DNA from: Spirometra erinaceieuropaei
Taxonomy: Eukaryota; Platyhelminthes; Cestoda; Diphyllobothriidea; Diphyllobothriidae
Assembly: GCA_902702965.1 (NCBI GenBank)
Contig: CACRXP010000566.1
Span: 354,773-418,772 of the forward strand
Length of the DNA stretch: 64,000 nt
Reading direction: 5' to 3'
This document shows positions 24,280 through 34,112 of the stretch, one piece after another. The position numbers were made by a program, and so were the translations under genes. The first letter of the stretch is position 1, and each line of letters opens with the position of its first letter. The notes beneath the pieces were generated by a model. That model worked only from the letters and a program-made list of their open reading frames with translations. It was not told the origin of the DNA and did no database searches.

Positions 24280-25109
24280 ATTATTGGCTGTACAAAGAGA
24301 GCATCCGCTATCTTTCCTGATTTTTTTCCCGCCAAAAGCTTCGATCAATGTCATTTCGACTGTCGCAGAGGGCGGCGTCCCTTAGTTTTTCCAATTTTCG
24401 TAAGTTAGGAAGACGATCTAGTTGCTCTCCCTCGCGCCCTTCTTCGCCCATCTCTCTCATACACACGTTACGGTAGTACAGAAGAGTTAACAATTATTAC
24501 AGACATTTTTATATATCACATTAGTGCGATCGTCACGACGAACATTCTATGAGTTAGCCCACCTCATGTAAGTGGGCGGCCCATGTTCCCTCTGAGTGGA
24601 GCAGCCATAGCAGCTAAATTTAAAGTGAGAAAGTAATTCCTGGCTGGCACTCCGTCCTTAGAGAAACAATCTCCCCCCACCTCGTCAGCTGGCAGGCTTC
24701 TAAGCCGTGACTTTTAGCGCCCCGTGATAGTTCAAAGGCGCGTCAGATTATTTTAAGTGAGTGCCCTGTGCACAGAGTCCACGGGGTCCGATTTACTCTT
24801 TCTCTCTCTTTCCTCCTATCCCAATCACCAGTCCGTTTTCCGAACCGGCGCGGCATGCGCCTGCGTCGAGGCTGCCATTACTCCACATCTCCATGTCTGA
24901 CAATTGTTATGGGCGGGAAACCCGAATAACGCATCCCCTGTCCTAGTCTGTTGGCTTAACGCAGCTCCCGCATGGCCCTTTGTGGGGATACAGTAGCAAA
25001 TCCATACATGGTATGACACAGTAAGTGCCTTGGGGTATTTCCAGTCTTGTTCGACGCAGTGGGTATGAATCACACCCAATAAGAATTTAATTTCTTTATT
25101 TAAGTCCTA
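24280..25109. repeat. 0.8-kb repeat E, copy 1
   Basis: 830 bp, nearly identical to 29317-30101. Starts ATTATTGGCTGTACAAAGAG and ends TTTATTTAAGTCCTA. Flanked on both sides by CGA (24277-24279, 25110-25112), a possible short target duplication. Contains a pyrimidine-rich insertion relative to copy 2 (about 24791-24840). No protein domain is visible in its short frames, so the class of element is unknown. Confidence 0.8.
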
Positions 25110-25170
25110 CGACAGCACCATGTGACTGTCAATTCATACTTAATAAACGGGGTAGATGCGCCAACTGATA

Positions 25171-25956
25171 AACAGTGACCGACCTCATGAATGTTAACCG
25201 AATTTATAAAATGCGGTGTCACTTAAGAAAGATAATTTTAGCGGGCTTGTTATAGCAATTAGCATGTAGGGTAATCCATGAAATTTCAAGCACTACGGGA
25301 TATTGGCTTTCGTCTGCATTTCCTCCTGTTCAGCTGCGAAAATTACATTCGAAAAAATGAATAAAAAATAATAAATAAATAATAGTAGATGCAATTAGTA
25401 TATATTTTACCAGTGATTTCCAACGCCTTTAAACATTTGAATGAATTTTGTGACAACGTGTGCAAAAATGTCTTTTATATTCATTTGGTTTAAAATCGAC
25501 TCTTCTTTAAGCCGTATTCCCAAAAGACATTATGTTTCGCTCCGAAACAGCTTATATCTATGCGATCTTTTAAGATACTGGAACGGCAGATAGAGCCCGC
25601 AATTTATCGAGAATTGAAAAAAATTGCAAACCAATATATAGGCCTCCTTGAAGTATTTAGTATCAAGAAAAGGCGATTTTCTACCAAAGGTTTATTTTTA
25701 TGCGGGTTTTTCATAAACTCTATTCGAATTTATAAGTGAATCGCGAAATCAGTCGAGGCAAGGCATACTACTTAAATGATTTCAGCGGAGTCCGTTTTTC
25801 GCAAGCTGCCGAAAAATGAGCGCATTGGTGGGCAAGCATACCGATGTGTCAGAAATATCTTAGGTGTATGCCGCATGATATTAATTTTCACGATCCCACT
25901 TAAGTAAAACTTTCTAGTCACAAGCGCATTTTGGAGTTTCGGTCAGTGTTTATTGA
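25171..25956. mobile_element. Old foldback element copy (diverged)
   Basis: Keeps the end motifs (CTCATGAATGTTAACCGAAT at the left, CGCATTTTGGAGTTTCGGTCA at the right) and the order of arm blocks, with many substitutions and an A-rich expansion near 25360-25385. Confidence 0.5.
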
Positions 25957-26419
25957 GAGAGAACCTCGGATCTCAAGGTATACTTTCTAATTCCAAAACG
26001 AACGAGCAAAAGGCATACAGAAAATTGTTATAACGTATTACTTAGTAGTTTTGTCTGTAAAAAGCTGACTGTTTTGATCCGTTTTGCGCCAAGCAGATGT
26101 ATCTGCGCTCGAACACTAACCAGCGCTCGCTGGGCAGAGACAGACAGATACGATAGCGAATAGATTGAAACTCTGGCAACCTTCGTATCGCATGTTCATT
26201 TCAGAAGAACATCTCAAGGAGCGCTCAAACGGACGAGATTATTAAGCACACATAAAAAACCAACTCCACATCGTTAGTGGTAATCGAAGTAGACCCGACC
26301 CAGTGTAGCCTGACATCAATGTAAAGGGCTGCATCGTCCTTTAGAGTCTCTAATCATTCACGTCCCTCAGAAAACTACGTGAGGATTCTTATCAAAGTAA
26401 ATACTTCCATTTTATTTAG

Positions 26420-26742
26420 GCCAGAAAACAAGCCAACTTCTAGCTGACATCAGCCGCCGTATCAGCATCAACAAGGAACGTCTTTCTACCTGGAAACGGG
26501 TCTCCCAAGGTCTGCCTGCTGAGAGCGGACAGTTTGAAGCAGCAAAACGTCGACGACACCTGCTACGACGTCGTATTCATGCCCTCGAGAGATCAGCGAC
26601 AAAGCTGACTGCCAGCCAACAGTCCCTGCAGAAGCAGTTCACGGACCTTCTTAATCTGGTTTTGGAAAAGAAGCACAGACTGAAGGAACTGCTAGCACTC
26701 AATCGACTTTACGACGACGTCGCGGATCTTGAGGCAGGCTGC
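26420..26742 (+). CDS. Beta-spectrin-family gene, exon b (spectrin repeat, long helical segment)
   Basis: Acceptor TTTATTTAG at 26419. The exon begins with two bases that complete the Gly codon left open by the previous exon (phase 1 to phase 1). It encodes residues about 133-240: a basic, strongly helical stretch (KRRRHLLRRRIHALE) followed by NRLYDDVADLEAG, the start of a further repeat. The donor is GTATTT after a TGC codon, weak but in the phase (0) needed by the next exon, whose peptide DWMTSQTREALL continues the helix A register. The Arg-rich segment is unusually basic for a spectrin repeat. Without the phase match on both sides I would rate this exon lower. Confidence 0.7.
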
Positions 26743-27016
26743 GTATTTGCACCTCTTTTATGCAACATGCGTCCACTCGGTAGAAGTAAAATGCGCTCGG
26801 AATAGAATGCGATGGACGTGGATGATGTCATATAGCTATAGCGATTAGAGTTTCTATTTAAGTCAGCCTGAGGGGGGTGAGTTAAATAGAGGAATGCGGC
26901 CATGGTCTGAGACAAACACATTTCATCCGTAACGACAGTTCGACCGTCGATTCTGACGGTGTCCACCGTGCGTACCACCGCAGTGTGAGCAAAGAGACAA
27001 TGATCTATGCGTGAAT

Positions 27017-28005
27017 TGCAGTAAATAGACTAACTCATGAAATGTCAACCGAAATTCCGAAATGCGTTTTCGTTTCGAAAAGATTAATAAGTTAGGGTTG
27101 AAAAAACCAATCATCATCCAGCATAATTCTATAATAATCCACTTACCGCAGGACGCCGGCTTTCGAAGGGACTTCTTTTCGGCTGCATCCAAAACCAGAT
27201 TCCGTGTAAAATGACTACACATGTAGCATGCATTTTTCCGTTTATTTTTGATGCCCTTAAAGATTTAATTATATTTCGTGGAAAACATATACAAAAATAT
27301 TCATTCTTTTGCTCATTCAGTAGAAAAGTGCGTCTTCTGTTAATTTGACCCATGCAGAAAGGGTACAATTTGGTTTTTTAAAACTTTTTTAGTTCCCGAA
27401 TAATCTTGAACCAAACCTGCCGTTAAACTTTCATTCACGGTTCCCAAACTACAAGCCGTTTGATTTCCGCGTACGAAAAACCATACATTTCTATACGGTA
27501 ATGAAGGGGACCTTAGTGGACTCATTAAATTAAGCAATGAACTTGAGCCACATTGTTAACTTTTCAAGCCACATTGGTTAACGCAGAGACATAACGTTTT
27601 ATGAATGGCTATTTCATCGTAGTAAAAACTCCCACAATTAAAAACTTTGTTTAACACCGAATTATAGTCTTTCCTCAAGTATAAAATTGGAAGAAGACGT
27701 AAGTTTCTACTGAATGAGCATAAAATGAATATTTTCACGCATGTGTACTGTGAAATATAATTGAATCTTTAAGGGCATCGGAAGTAAATCAAAAAATATA
27801 TGCTGCATAAGTAGGCATTTTTACAGAGTATCGCTTTTAGATGCAGCCGAAAAGAAGTTTATTCGGATGCCGGCGTCCTACAGTAGCTGAATTATTATAC
27901 AATTATGATGCTTGATATTGGTTTTACAAACATAATTAATCTTTTCGAAACGGAAACTCATTCTGGAATTTCGGTTAACATTTCATGAGTTAGCCACCTA
28001 CTGCA
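27017..28005. mobile_element. Foldback element, complete copy (989 bp)
   Basis: Left end TGCAGTAAATAGACTAACTC followed by ATGAAATGTCAACCGAAAT. The right end is the inverse, ATTTCGGTTAACATTTCATG then AGTTAGCCACCTACTGCA. Same arms and centre as the 23.1-kb copy. The apparent proteins on its minus strand are arm sequence in translation. Confidence 0.87.
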
Positions 28006-28627
28006 GTTTACGGTGCTGGCAAAATTGCGCCGTATGACCGCGCATTCTGCTCCCTCGCCCATCCGGATCCGGTTTAAAAAGGGAAGGCGCATGTGCCGTG
28101 CGTGGCGTGGCCCTGTACCTTGGCGTACCGCCTTGTCCCATCTGTGGCCTTCATTACGGGTTCGGATCCCTAATAAGGCCTACTTTTCCCTGATCTGACC
28201 CCATGCTGGACCGACTGCTTTACTACGTGGCCTGTTTTATGGGCAAACGCAACAATGTCAGTTGAAAAACATATATTTTGAAAACATGTTGCATAATCGT
28301 CAACAGTTCAAGGGAAAACTAATAAAAAGCATTCATTGCATAAAAAACATCAAGCATACAGTCATTATCAGTGCCGATTCTGGAAGTAAATAACCCTTCT
28401 TCGTTTTAAAATACGCTTCATTGTGAGCGTTTCATTAAGCCAGATGTATCGGCAATCTGTTCAGTAGTATCGTTTATAGCATTTTCTGGACATGCATAAT
28501 TCTATGGCACTTTAATATGCCGTGAAGATTTTTGGGAAATTGCGCGCACTGTCAACCTATTCGGCTTAATTGTTATTCCTATTTCTCGAAGATACCCGAC
28601 TGTAATTTTTATTATTTTTAACCCAAC

Positions 28628-28745
28628 CGTAAAAAACTCGGCACCACGGTGGGATTCGAGTCCCCGACAGCAAGGGAAAGCTTTAGTACAGCCAAGGCTC
28701 AAGTCACCTGATCTACAAGGCCCTACCGGCAGACTTGAGTTTAAT
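28628..28745 (-). mobile_element. tRNA-like SINE head
   Basis: On the minus strand: GTAGGGCCTTGTAGATCAGGTG (A-box-like), then GGGGACTCGAATCCCACC (B-box-like). The distance between boxes and the lack of a clean cloverleaf argue for a SINE or tRNA pseudogene rather than a working tRNA. Confidence 0.45.
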
Positions 28746-29089
28746 CGCATTTAGGTGAAGTTGAGCGCCCAACCAACTGAAACGTCTGCTATCCACCAAA
28801 TCTAATATAGTAAGCTGACTGCTCAAGTGGGATTTCTTACGTAATCCATGTATGTTCGGCCAGACGACTACAAGCCGCACGTAATTAATAGGTGTTTTGG
28901 CAGATTCTGAATAATTCTGTTGCTGAAGCGTTGTCTGTACTAAAGCCTTACTTTGCTGTCATGGGCTCGAATACCACTGAGGCGCCGAGTTTATGACAGT
29001 TGTGTCCAAATGAATTATTCAAATTCGGCCAAAATTTTAGGTTTTCTGGCGGCAACTCCTAATGGTCATTTAATATCTTTCAGTTAATG

Positions 29090-29316
29090 AGCTACATACA
29101 AAGACTAGGGGAAACCGAGATGACCATTTCTAGCCTAACAGTCGTCGTCGTCAGCCAGTCACATCGAACCCCAGGTTTACACAACCTGAAGCCAGAACTC
29201 GTGACCTTTTGCCATCGAGTGTTAATAATTTTAATGCGCTTACCATTAAATCAAGGTCTAGTTGTCCCGTCAGCTGTGACTAGGAATAATGACTGTGGCC
29301 CAAGGGTGCACAACGA
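29090..29316 (-). mobile_element. tRNA-derived SINE carrying the left 179-bp direct repeat
   Basis: Read on the minus strand it has TAATGGTAAGCGCATT (A-box-like), GGTCACGAGTTCTGG (B-box-like) and then CTAGAAATGGTCATCTCGGT, the tail motif of the SINEs at 14.7-15.2 kb. Bases 29138-29316 recur at 30102-30280. Confidence 0.6.
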
Positions 29317-30101
29317 ATTATTGGCTGTACAAAGAGAGCATCCGCTATCTTTCCTGATTTTTTTCCCGCCAAAAGCTTCGGTCAATGTCATTTCGACTGT
29401 CGCAGAGGGCGGCGTCCCTTAGTTTTTCCAATTTTCGTAAGTTAGGAAGACGATCTAGTTGCTCTCCCTCGCGCCCTTCTTCGCCCATCTCTCTTATACA
29501 CACGTTACGGTAGTACAGAAGAGTTAACAATTATTACGGACATTTTTATGTATCACATTTGTGCGATCGTCACGACGAACATTCTATGATTTAGCCCACC
29601 TAATTTAAGTGGGCGGCCCATGTCCCCTCTGAGTGAAGCAGCCATAGCAGCTACATTTAAAGTGAGAAATTAATTCCTGGCTGGCAATCCGTCCTTAGAG
29701 AAACAATCTCCCCCCACCCAGTCAGCTGGCAGGCTTCTAAGCCGTGACTTTTAGCGCCCCGTGATAGTTCAAAGGCGCCTCAGATTATTTTAAGTGAGTG
29801 TCCTGTGCACAGAGTCCACGGGGTCCGTTGTCCGAACCGGCGCGGCATGCGCCTGCGTCGAGGCTGCCATTACCCCAAATCTCCATGTCTAACAATTGTT
29901 ATGGGCGGGAAACCCGAATTACGCATCCCCTGCCCTAGTCTGTTGGCTTAACGCAGCTCCCGCATGGCCCTTTGTGGGGATACAGTAGCAAATCCATACA
30001 TGGTATGACACAGTAAGTCCCTTGGGGTATTTCCAGTCATGTTCGATGCAGTGGGTATGAATCACACCCAATAAGAATTTACTTTCTTTATTTAAGTCCT
30101 A
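29317..30101. repeat. 0.8-kb repeat E, copy 2
   Basis: 785 bp, same ends as copy 1. Lacks a roughly 50-bp pyrimidine-rich block present in copy 1 (the junction here reads GGGGTCCGTTGTCCGAACC). Sits between two 179-bp direct repeats. Confidence 0.82.
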
Positions 30102-30280
30102 ACAGTCGTCGTCGTCAGCCAGTCACACCGAACCCCAGGTTTACACAACCTGAAGCCAGAACTCGTGACCTTTTGCCATCGAGTGTTAATAATTTTAATG
30201 CGCTTACCATTAAATCAAGGTCTAGTTGTCCCGTCAGCTGTGACTAGGAATAATGACTGTGGCCCAAGGGTGCACAACGA
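30102..30280 (-). repeat. Right 179-bp direct repeat (partial SINE)
   Basis: Repeats 29138-29316 with only one difference noticed (CACACCG for CACATCG). Both repeats start right after a CCTA and end with GCACAACGA. Confidence 0.9.
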
Positions 30281-30637
30281 TCAGGTTACGGGCGTGTATA
30301 TACTACTTGTCGCGATTTAACCACCTGCAAGGTCTACATACTGAGCCCCAAGACACGGCAAAGTGAGCACACCCTTTAACCCGGTCGGCGAACGTTCTTC
30401 CACTATACCATACTGCACTGTATCTTGCAGGTCTGGCGTCATCTCTGGAACAAACTTGCCTCTCGGAGTAGACGCTAATTTAAACAAACAGGTCAGAATG
30501 TTCTTAAAACAAGATTTGCCGGTTGAGATCTCCCATTCTTCTTCTTATTCGATTTCTACAGATGGGCGCTGCAAAATAAAGTGCTCATCAGTACGCTATA
30601 GGCGTACTAAATTATAATTTAATAAGTACTAGGGGTG

Positions 30638-30734
30638 GTTGGGAAAAAGACATTGAATTCCGATCTGTTTCCTTCTGTGGAATAATAGTAGATTATCAGG
30701 GAAACTAAGAAGTGTGCTGTAGTATGGAGAGACT
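30638..30734. repeat. 97-bp direct repeat, left copy
   Basis: GTTGGGAAAAAGACATTGAA through TATGGAGAGACTA. Repeated with about 85 percent identity (by eye) at 31071-31167, enclosing a PLE tail. Confidence 0.75.
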
Positions 30735-30867
30735 ATAAGTGAAGAAGAAGAGTCGAGCACCGGAACACTTTGTTTATTTTCCTAAGCTGTCAGACTCGTA
30801 CAGGAGTCCATTGTCAGAAGTAGTGGCAGCAACAGAACAAGCGACAGTTATAAGTCATGTAGCCCAA

Positions 30868-31070
30868 TCATCGACCGATGCCGTAATACTGGAGGTGACT
30901 ACGCAGGGCTCTGTACGCCAGCGCCAGATCGACAAATCGATTGACCGATTTATCATCCGAGACCCAGGCTTCAATCAATTTTCGGCTTGTTTTGTTTCCG
31001 GCGTGGGCGACAATTTTGGTAGCTACGAAGTTAAACTCGTGACTAATTTCGTAGGTGTGGGCGGCCACAT
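30868..31070 (-). mobile_element. Penelope-like element fragment P3 (endonuclease C-terminal tail)
   Basis: The minus-strand frame reads VAAHTYEISHEFNFVATKIV, AHAGNKTSRKLIEAWVSD and DKSVNRFVDLALAYRALRSH. This is the end of a PLE GIY-YIG protein: a His-Thr-x-x-x-x-x-H-x-F motif, then a helix with Glu-Ala-Trp, then Ser-x-Asn-Arg-x-x-Asp-Leu. It is truncated at its 5' side by the 97-bp repeat at 31071. It is a lineage distinct from family A. Confidence 0.7.
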
Positions 31071-31167
31071 GTTGGGAAAAAGACATTGAATTTCGATTTG
31101 TTTCCTTCTGTGGAATAGTAGTAGAATATTAGGGAAAACAAGAAGTTTACTGCAGTATGAAGAGACT
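31071..31167. repeat. 97-bp direct repeat, right copy
   Basis: Partner of 30638-30734; adjoins the truncated 5' end of PLE fragment P3. Confidence 0.75.
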
Positions 31168-32681
31168 GAGACTATGTTTTATCATAATGAACACTTTGCT
31201 CGCCTTTAAGATAGCATTTCAACTTCTAAGAGTATGTAAGGACTGTTGGCCATGCCTACGCTATTTTCACCAAGTTGAGCAATTTTTAAAGCTAAGTTTT
31301 TTAAGATCGTCTAACTTCAGGCACGTCAGTCTGTCCGCCGGGTGATACAACGCCAAACCTGCTTATTACCAGATCATCGCACCCAACACCACCACTTCCT
31401 TAGCACCAGTTTTTTTCGCTTAGGTCGACTACGCTACCGTTGATCCTGTGAGAAATGACACCTATAACCACCGTCCAGCATGATACCCTATGTTTTAAAA
31501 ACATTTGCTAGTTTAAAGCATTCTTAAAAATCAGTAATATTTTCCCGCGCGCACAATGGCAAATAAATTGCCATCTGAGGAAGGAAAATGACACAAAGCA
31601 GGGAGGCAGAATTAACGAAACTTATCTTTCGCCCATTGAACCATCTTCCTATTAGATTCTATCGTCGCACTTTGAAATATAGGAAGATACCGAACACTGG
31701 AAGACATTATCGTATTTTAAATGAAGTAATTTTCAAGAGTGTCACGTAATGCACTTCCCGAGCAGTGAAACAGAGCATAAAACAGGTTTTCCTGATATTG
31801 CGTGCTGAAATAAATTCCGTCATTTTAGTAGAAATGCGTGATAAAAGCCTCTTACAGACATTTTACAGAAAAGACATCTCCCTTAGGTTAATGGAGAGTA
31901 TCCATAGCAATTTTGGATAATTGCGTCTCTTTTAAGAGCCTATTAAATGGGGTTTCTTCGTAAGTTTTTATTTTCCGCATGCAGAATAAAGTACACAGGG
32001 AAGGCCATACCCGCAATTTTTTCAACCTCGTCGGTTGGTCATAGGCTAACCGCGGGAAAGATACTCGTACGATTAAATGCCGAGGCAGTCGCCCCAATGC
32101 AAAGAAACACCAACACTTAGCATAACTAAAATGCCACTCGCAGAAGTCATTTGAGTAGGGGACCAGATAGCAGGAATAAGAATTTGCGTTCGCCTGACCT
32201 TTCGAATTTACCCTTCAATACAGTGTTACTTTCACATGTCGAGTAGATAAAATTATTCGTCCAGCTGTTGAGTATTTCTCCACTCGTCTAAGCATAGATC
32301 ATTAATGTAGGGGCGGACATGATTGTAAAATAAATTCAGGACATTCTGTTTCCCGTTGGGACGTTGATTTAGGGCTGTCGTCGTCAGTCACCTAGCATCG
32401 GTTAGTCAAGCTAAAATGTCTGGTCCAATCCTCCTTGTCTTCGACCGGATCACTGATTTTATATCACTAAGTGACATCACGAAGCGTTTGTTCTACGTAG
32501 TGCATTCACTACAGCTCAGTAAGCGAAAATATCCATTGGGATCAGATCCACAGCTGCGGTTTTCTTTTGGCTGATTGACGATAGCTAGTGAGTCACAAAA
32601 ATGGCCACGTCAGTCCCGTTTGTGCTTAGGAAAACACTGTAACACCGGCTGTAAACAGCCCCTTCTTCCTATCTTCCCAAG

Positions 32682-33116
32682 GATTGGATGACCTCCCAAA
32701 CGCGAGAAGCCCTCCTCTGTCAGACTGGACGCGACCTTGAGGAGTGCGCTCGCCTGCAGCAACAGTTTGCGCAACTCCAGTGGCGGGTTCTGGGACCCGA
32801 GCCGGAGGTCACGGGACAACTGGTGGAGGCCAGTTTTGATCGCAGACCCGAACTGCGACTTGACCAGTCTGCCGCCTGCTTGGAGCTGGCAGCCACCGGT
32901 GACCTGCCCCCACTGCCGGACGGACCAGAAAAATTGCTGCGAGCTGTGCAGACCTGCCGTCACTTAATTGCCCTCCGACACTCCGACTCGCCTCGCATAG
33001 CCCTCTGGCAAGGCCGCTTGGCCGAGGACTGGCAAGGACTGCGGGAACTGCTGGATACTCGAGCTGAGCTCTTGAGGGCTGCGGGCGATCACTTACTCCT
33101 CCTTCGTCGGTGTGAG
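32682..33116 (+). CDS. Beta-spectrin-family gene, exon c (about one and a half spectrin repeats)
   Basis: A 435-nt, phase 0 to phase 0 exon encoding residues 241-385. Acceptor CTTCCCAAG at 32681, donor GAG/GTAAAG at 33117. Open throughout and GC-rich compared with the flanking introns, as expected for coding DNA. Seen: GRDLEECARLQQQF, the standard start of spectrin helix B, and WQGLRELLDTRAELLRAAGDH with LLLLRRCE, the classical helix C to helix A junction. This is the best-looking spectrin exon in the window. The opposite-strand open frames over it (32610-32963, 32809-33171) are shadows of its codon bias. Confidence 0.85.
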
Positions 33117-33980
33117 GTAAAGCATAATTAAATTTTCCTGCTGGTGCTTTTGTTTGCCAGCTTTCGGACAACTTTTTGGTGGACGCTGGTAATCCTCGAG
33201 CGTATAGTGTTTAAATAAAAGCACCAACTTGGGGCCGAGGTTTGGTTGTCGGGCTTCGCATTTGAAGAGAAACTTTTTGCGTTTTTGTAAGGGCTGGTTG
33301 CAATCTGTGATACGATCGGTGCAGTCGCTTAAGGAGGATACACGGCTCTGCCCCTTCTTCAACCCATGCTTCATTTTCGGTCATTTCTCTTCATTTTTTT
33401 CCCGACGGATAAAACAGCATAATGTTTTCCACAGAGACGTTTGACTGTTATCATTAATGATCAGCAAGCCGTTGAATTTTTCCAGAACATTTTTTCTCAC
33501 TTAACCGCACGTTTTAAATTGTCCTATGATTAATTATTTACTTCCAATCGAGCGCATATCTTCATAAATTCAACTCGGAGACCAATGTACGCAATTATCC
33601 CATGATCTGAGAATTCGGCTACACGAAGTAGTCCGAGCACCTCTTGGTTAATATCACCAAAACTACCGATAGTAGAATGTTACAAAAAGGGCACTTATGG
33701 GACTAATTCGCCTGCAAGATGGTTTAAATCATCGTAAACAACTTGACAGGAGGAGGTAATCTAGAGTATTCTGAAAATCATCAGTATTATCGTCGGAGGA
33801 GCGACGTGAAGACTGTTCAGTCTGGGCGCAATATTTTGACGCAGATTCCTCAGCGGCAATCTTGTCATTTGTTTTAATTGTAGCATGACAAATTAGTTTG
33901 CCTTATCAACTAGCACTCCGCGAAAACTAGCAAAATGTACCGGAATTTCCTGACTAGTCTGTAAAGTGAATTTGTTTCAG
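33117..33980 (+). other. Intron between exons c and d
   Basis: 864 bases of AT-rich sequence. No repeat, gene or conserved motif recognised. Confidence 0.7.
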
Positions 33981-34112
33981 AGCGTGACGGAGGACCTGCT
34001 TGACAAGCTCAATGCCTTTCCGAGTACCATTGGCACTGATGCGGAAACTCTAGCCAGACAACAGTGGCAACTTGCCAGCTTTCAACAGGACATACTGGCA
34101 ATGAATGAACGG
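33981..34112 (+). CDS. Beta-spectrin-family gene, exon d (helix A/B of a spectrin repeat)
   Basis: Short 132-nt exon, phase 0 both sides, residues 386-429. Acceptor TTTGTTTCAG at 33980, donor CGG/GTACGT at 34113. The peptide SVTEDLLDKLNAFPSTIGTD then RQQWQLASFQQDILAMNER reads directly on from LLLLRRCE of the previous exon as helix A, the loop and helix B of one repeat. A second possible donor four bases later (GTAGAC) would break the phase of the next exon and is not used here. The intron that follows is the longest in the window (17.6 kb). Confidence 0.82.

Larger units (their letters stand above)
21572..26419 (+). other. Intron between exons a and b
   Basis: 4.85 kb. Holds a telomere-like-repeat MITE (22164-22467), a foldback element (23122-24096), one copy of the 0.8-kb repeat E (24280-25109) and an old foldback copy (25171-25956). 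No host coding sequence recognised. Around 21885-22010 there is a C/A-rich stretch with loose CCTAA-type repeats. Confidence 0.6.
26743..32681 (+). other. Intron between exons b and c
   Basis: 5.9 kb. Holds a foldback element (27017-28005), tRNA-like SINE pieces (28628-28745 and 29090-29316), repeat E between 179-bp direct repeats, and a PLE tail (30868-31070) between 97-bp direct repeats. Nothing recognised in 31170-32680. Confidence 0.6.

Noticed and set aside
28628..28745. Functional tRNA gene
   Set aside because: A and B boxes are only approximate and no clean cloverleaf or anticodon arm could be drawn; a SINE or pseudogene fits better.
24280..30280. LTR retrotransposon with 179-bp LTRs around repeat E
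   Set aside because: The direct repeats are SINE sequence without TG...CA ends, and repeat E copy 1 lacks them; there is no gag or pol reading frame.
32610..33171. Minus-strand frames of 117 and 120 residues
   Set aside because: Shadows of spectrin exon c; Arg/Ala-rich content follows from the plus-strand codons.
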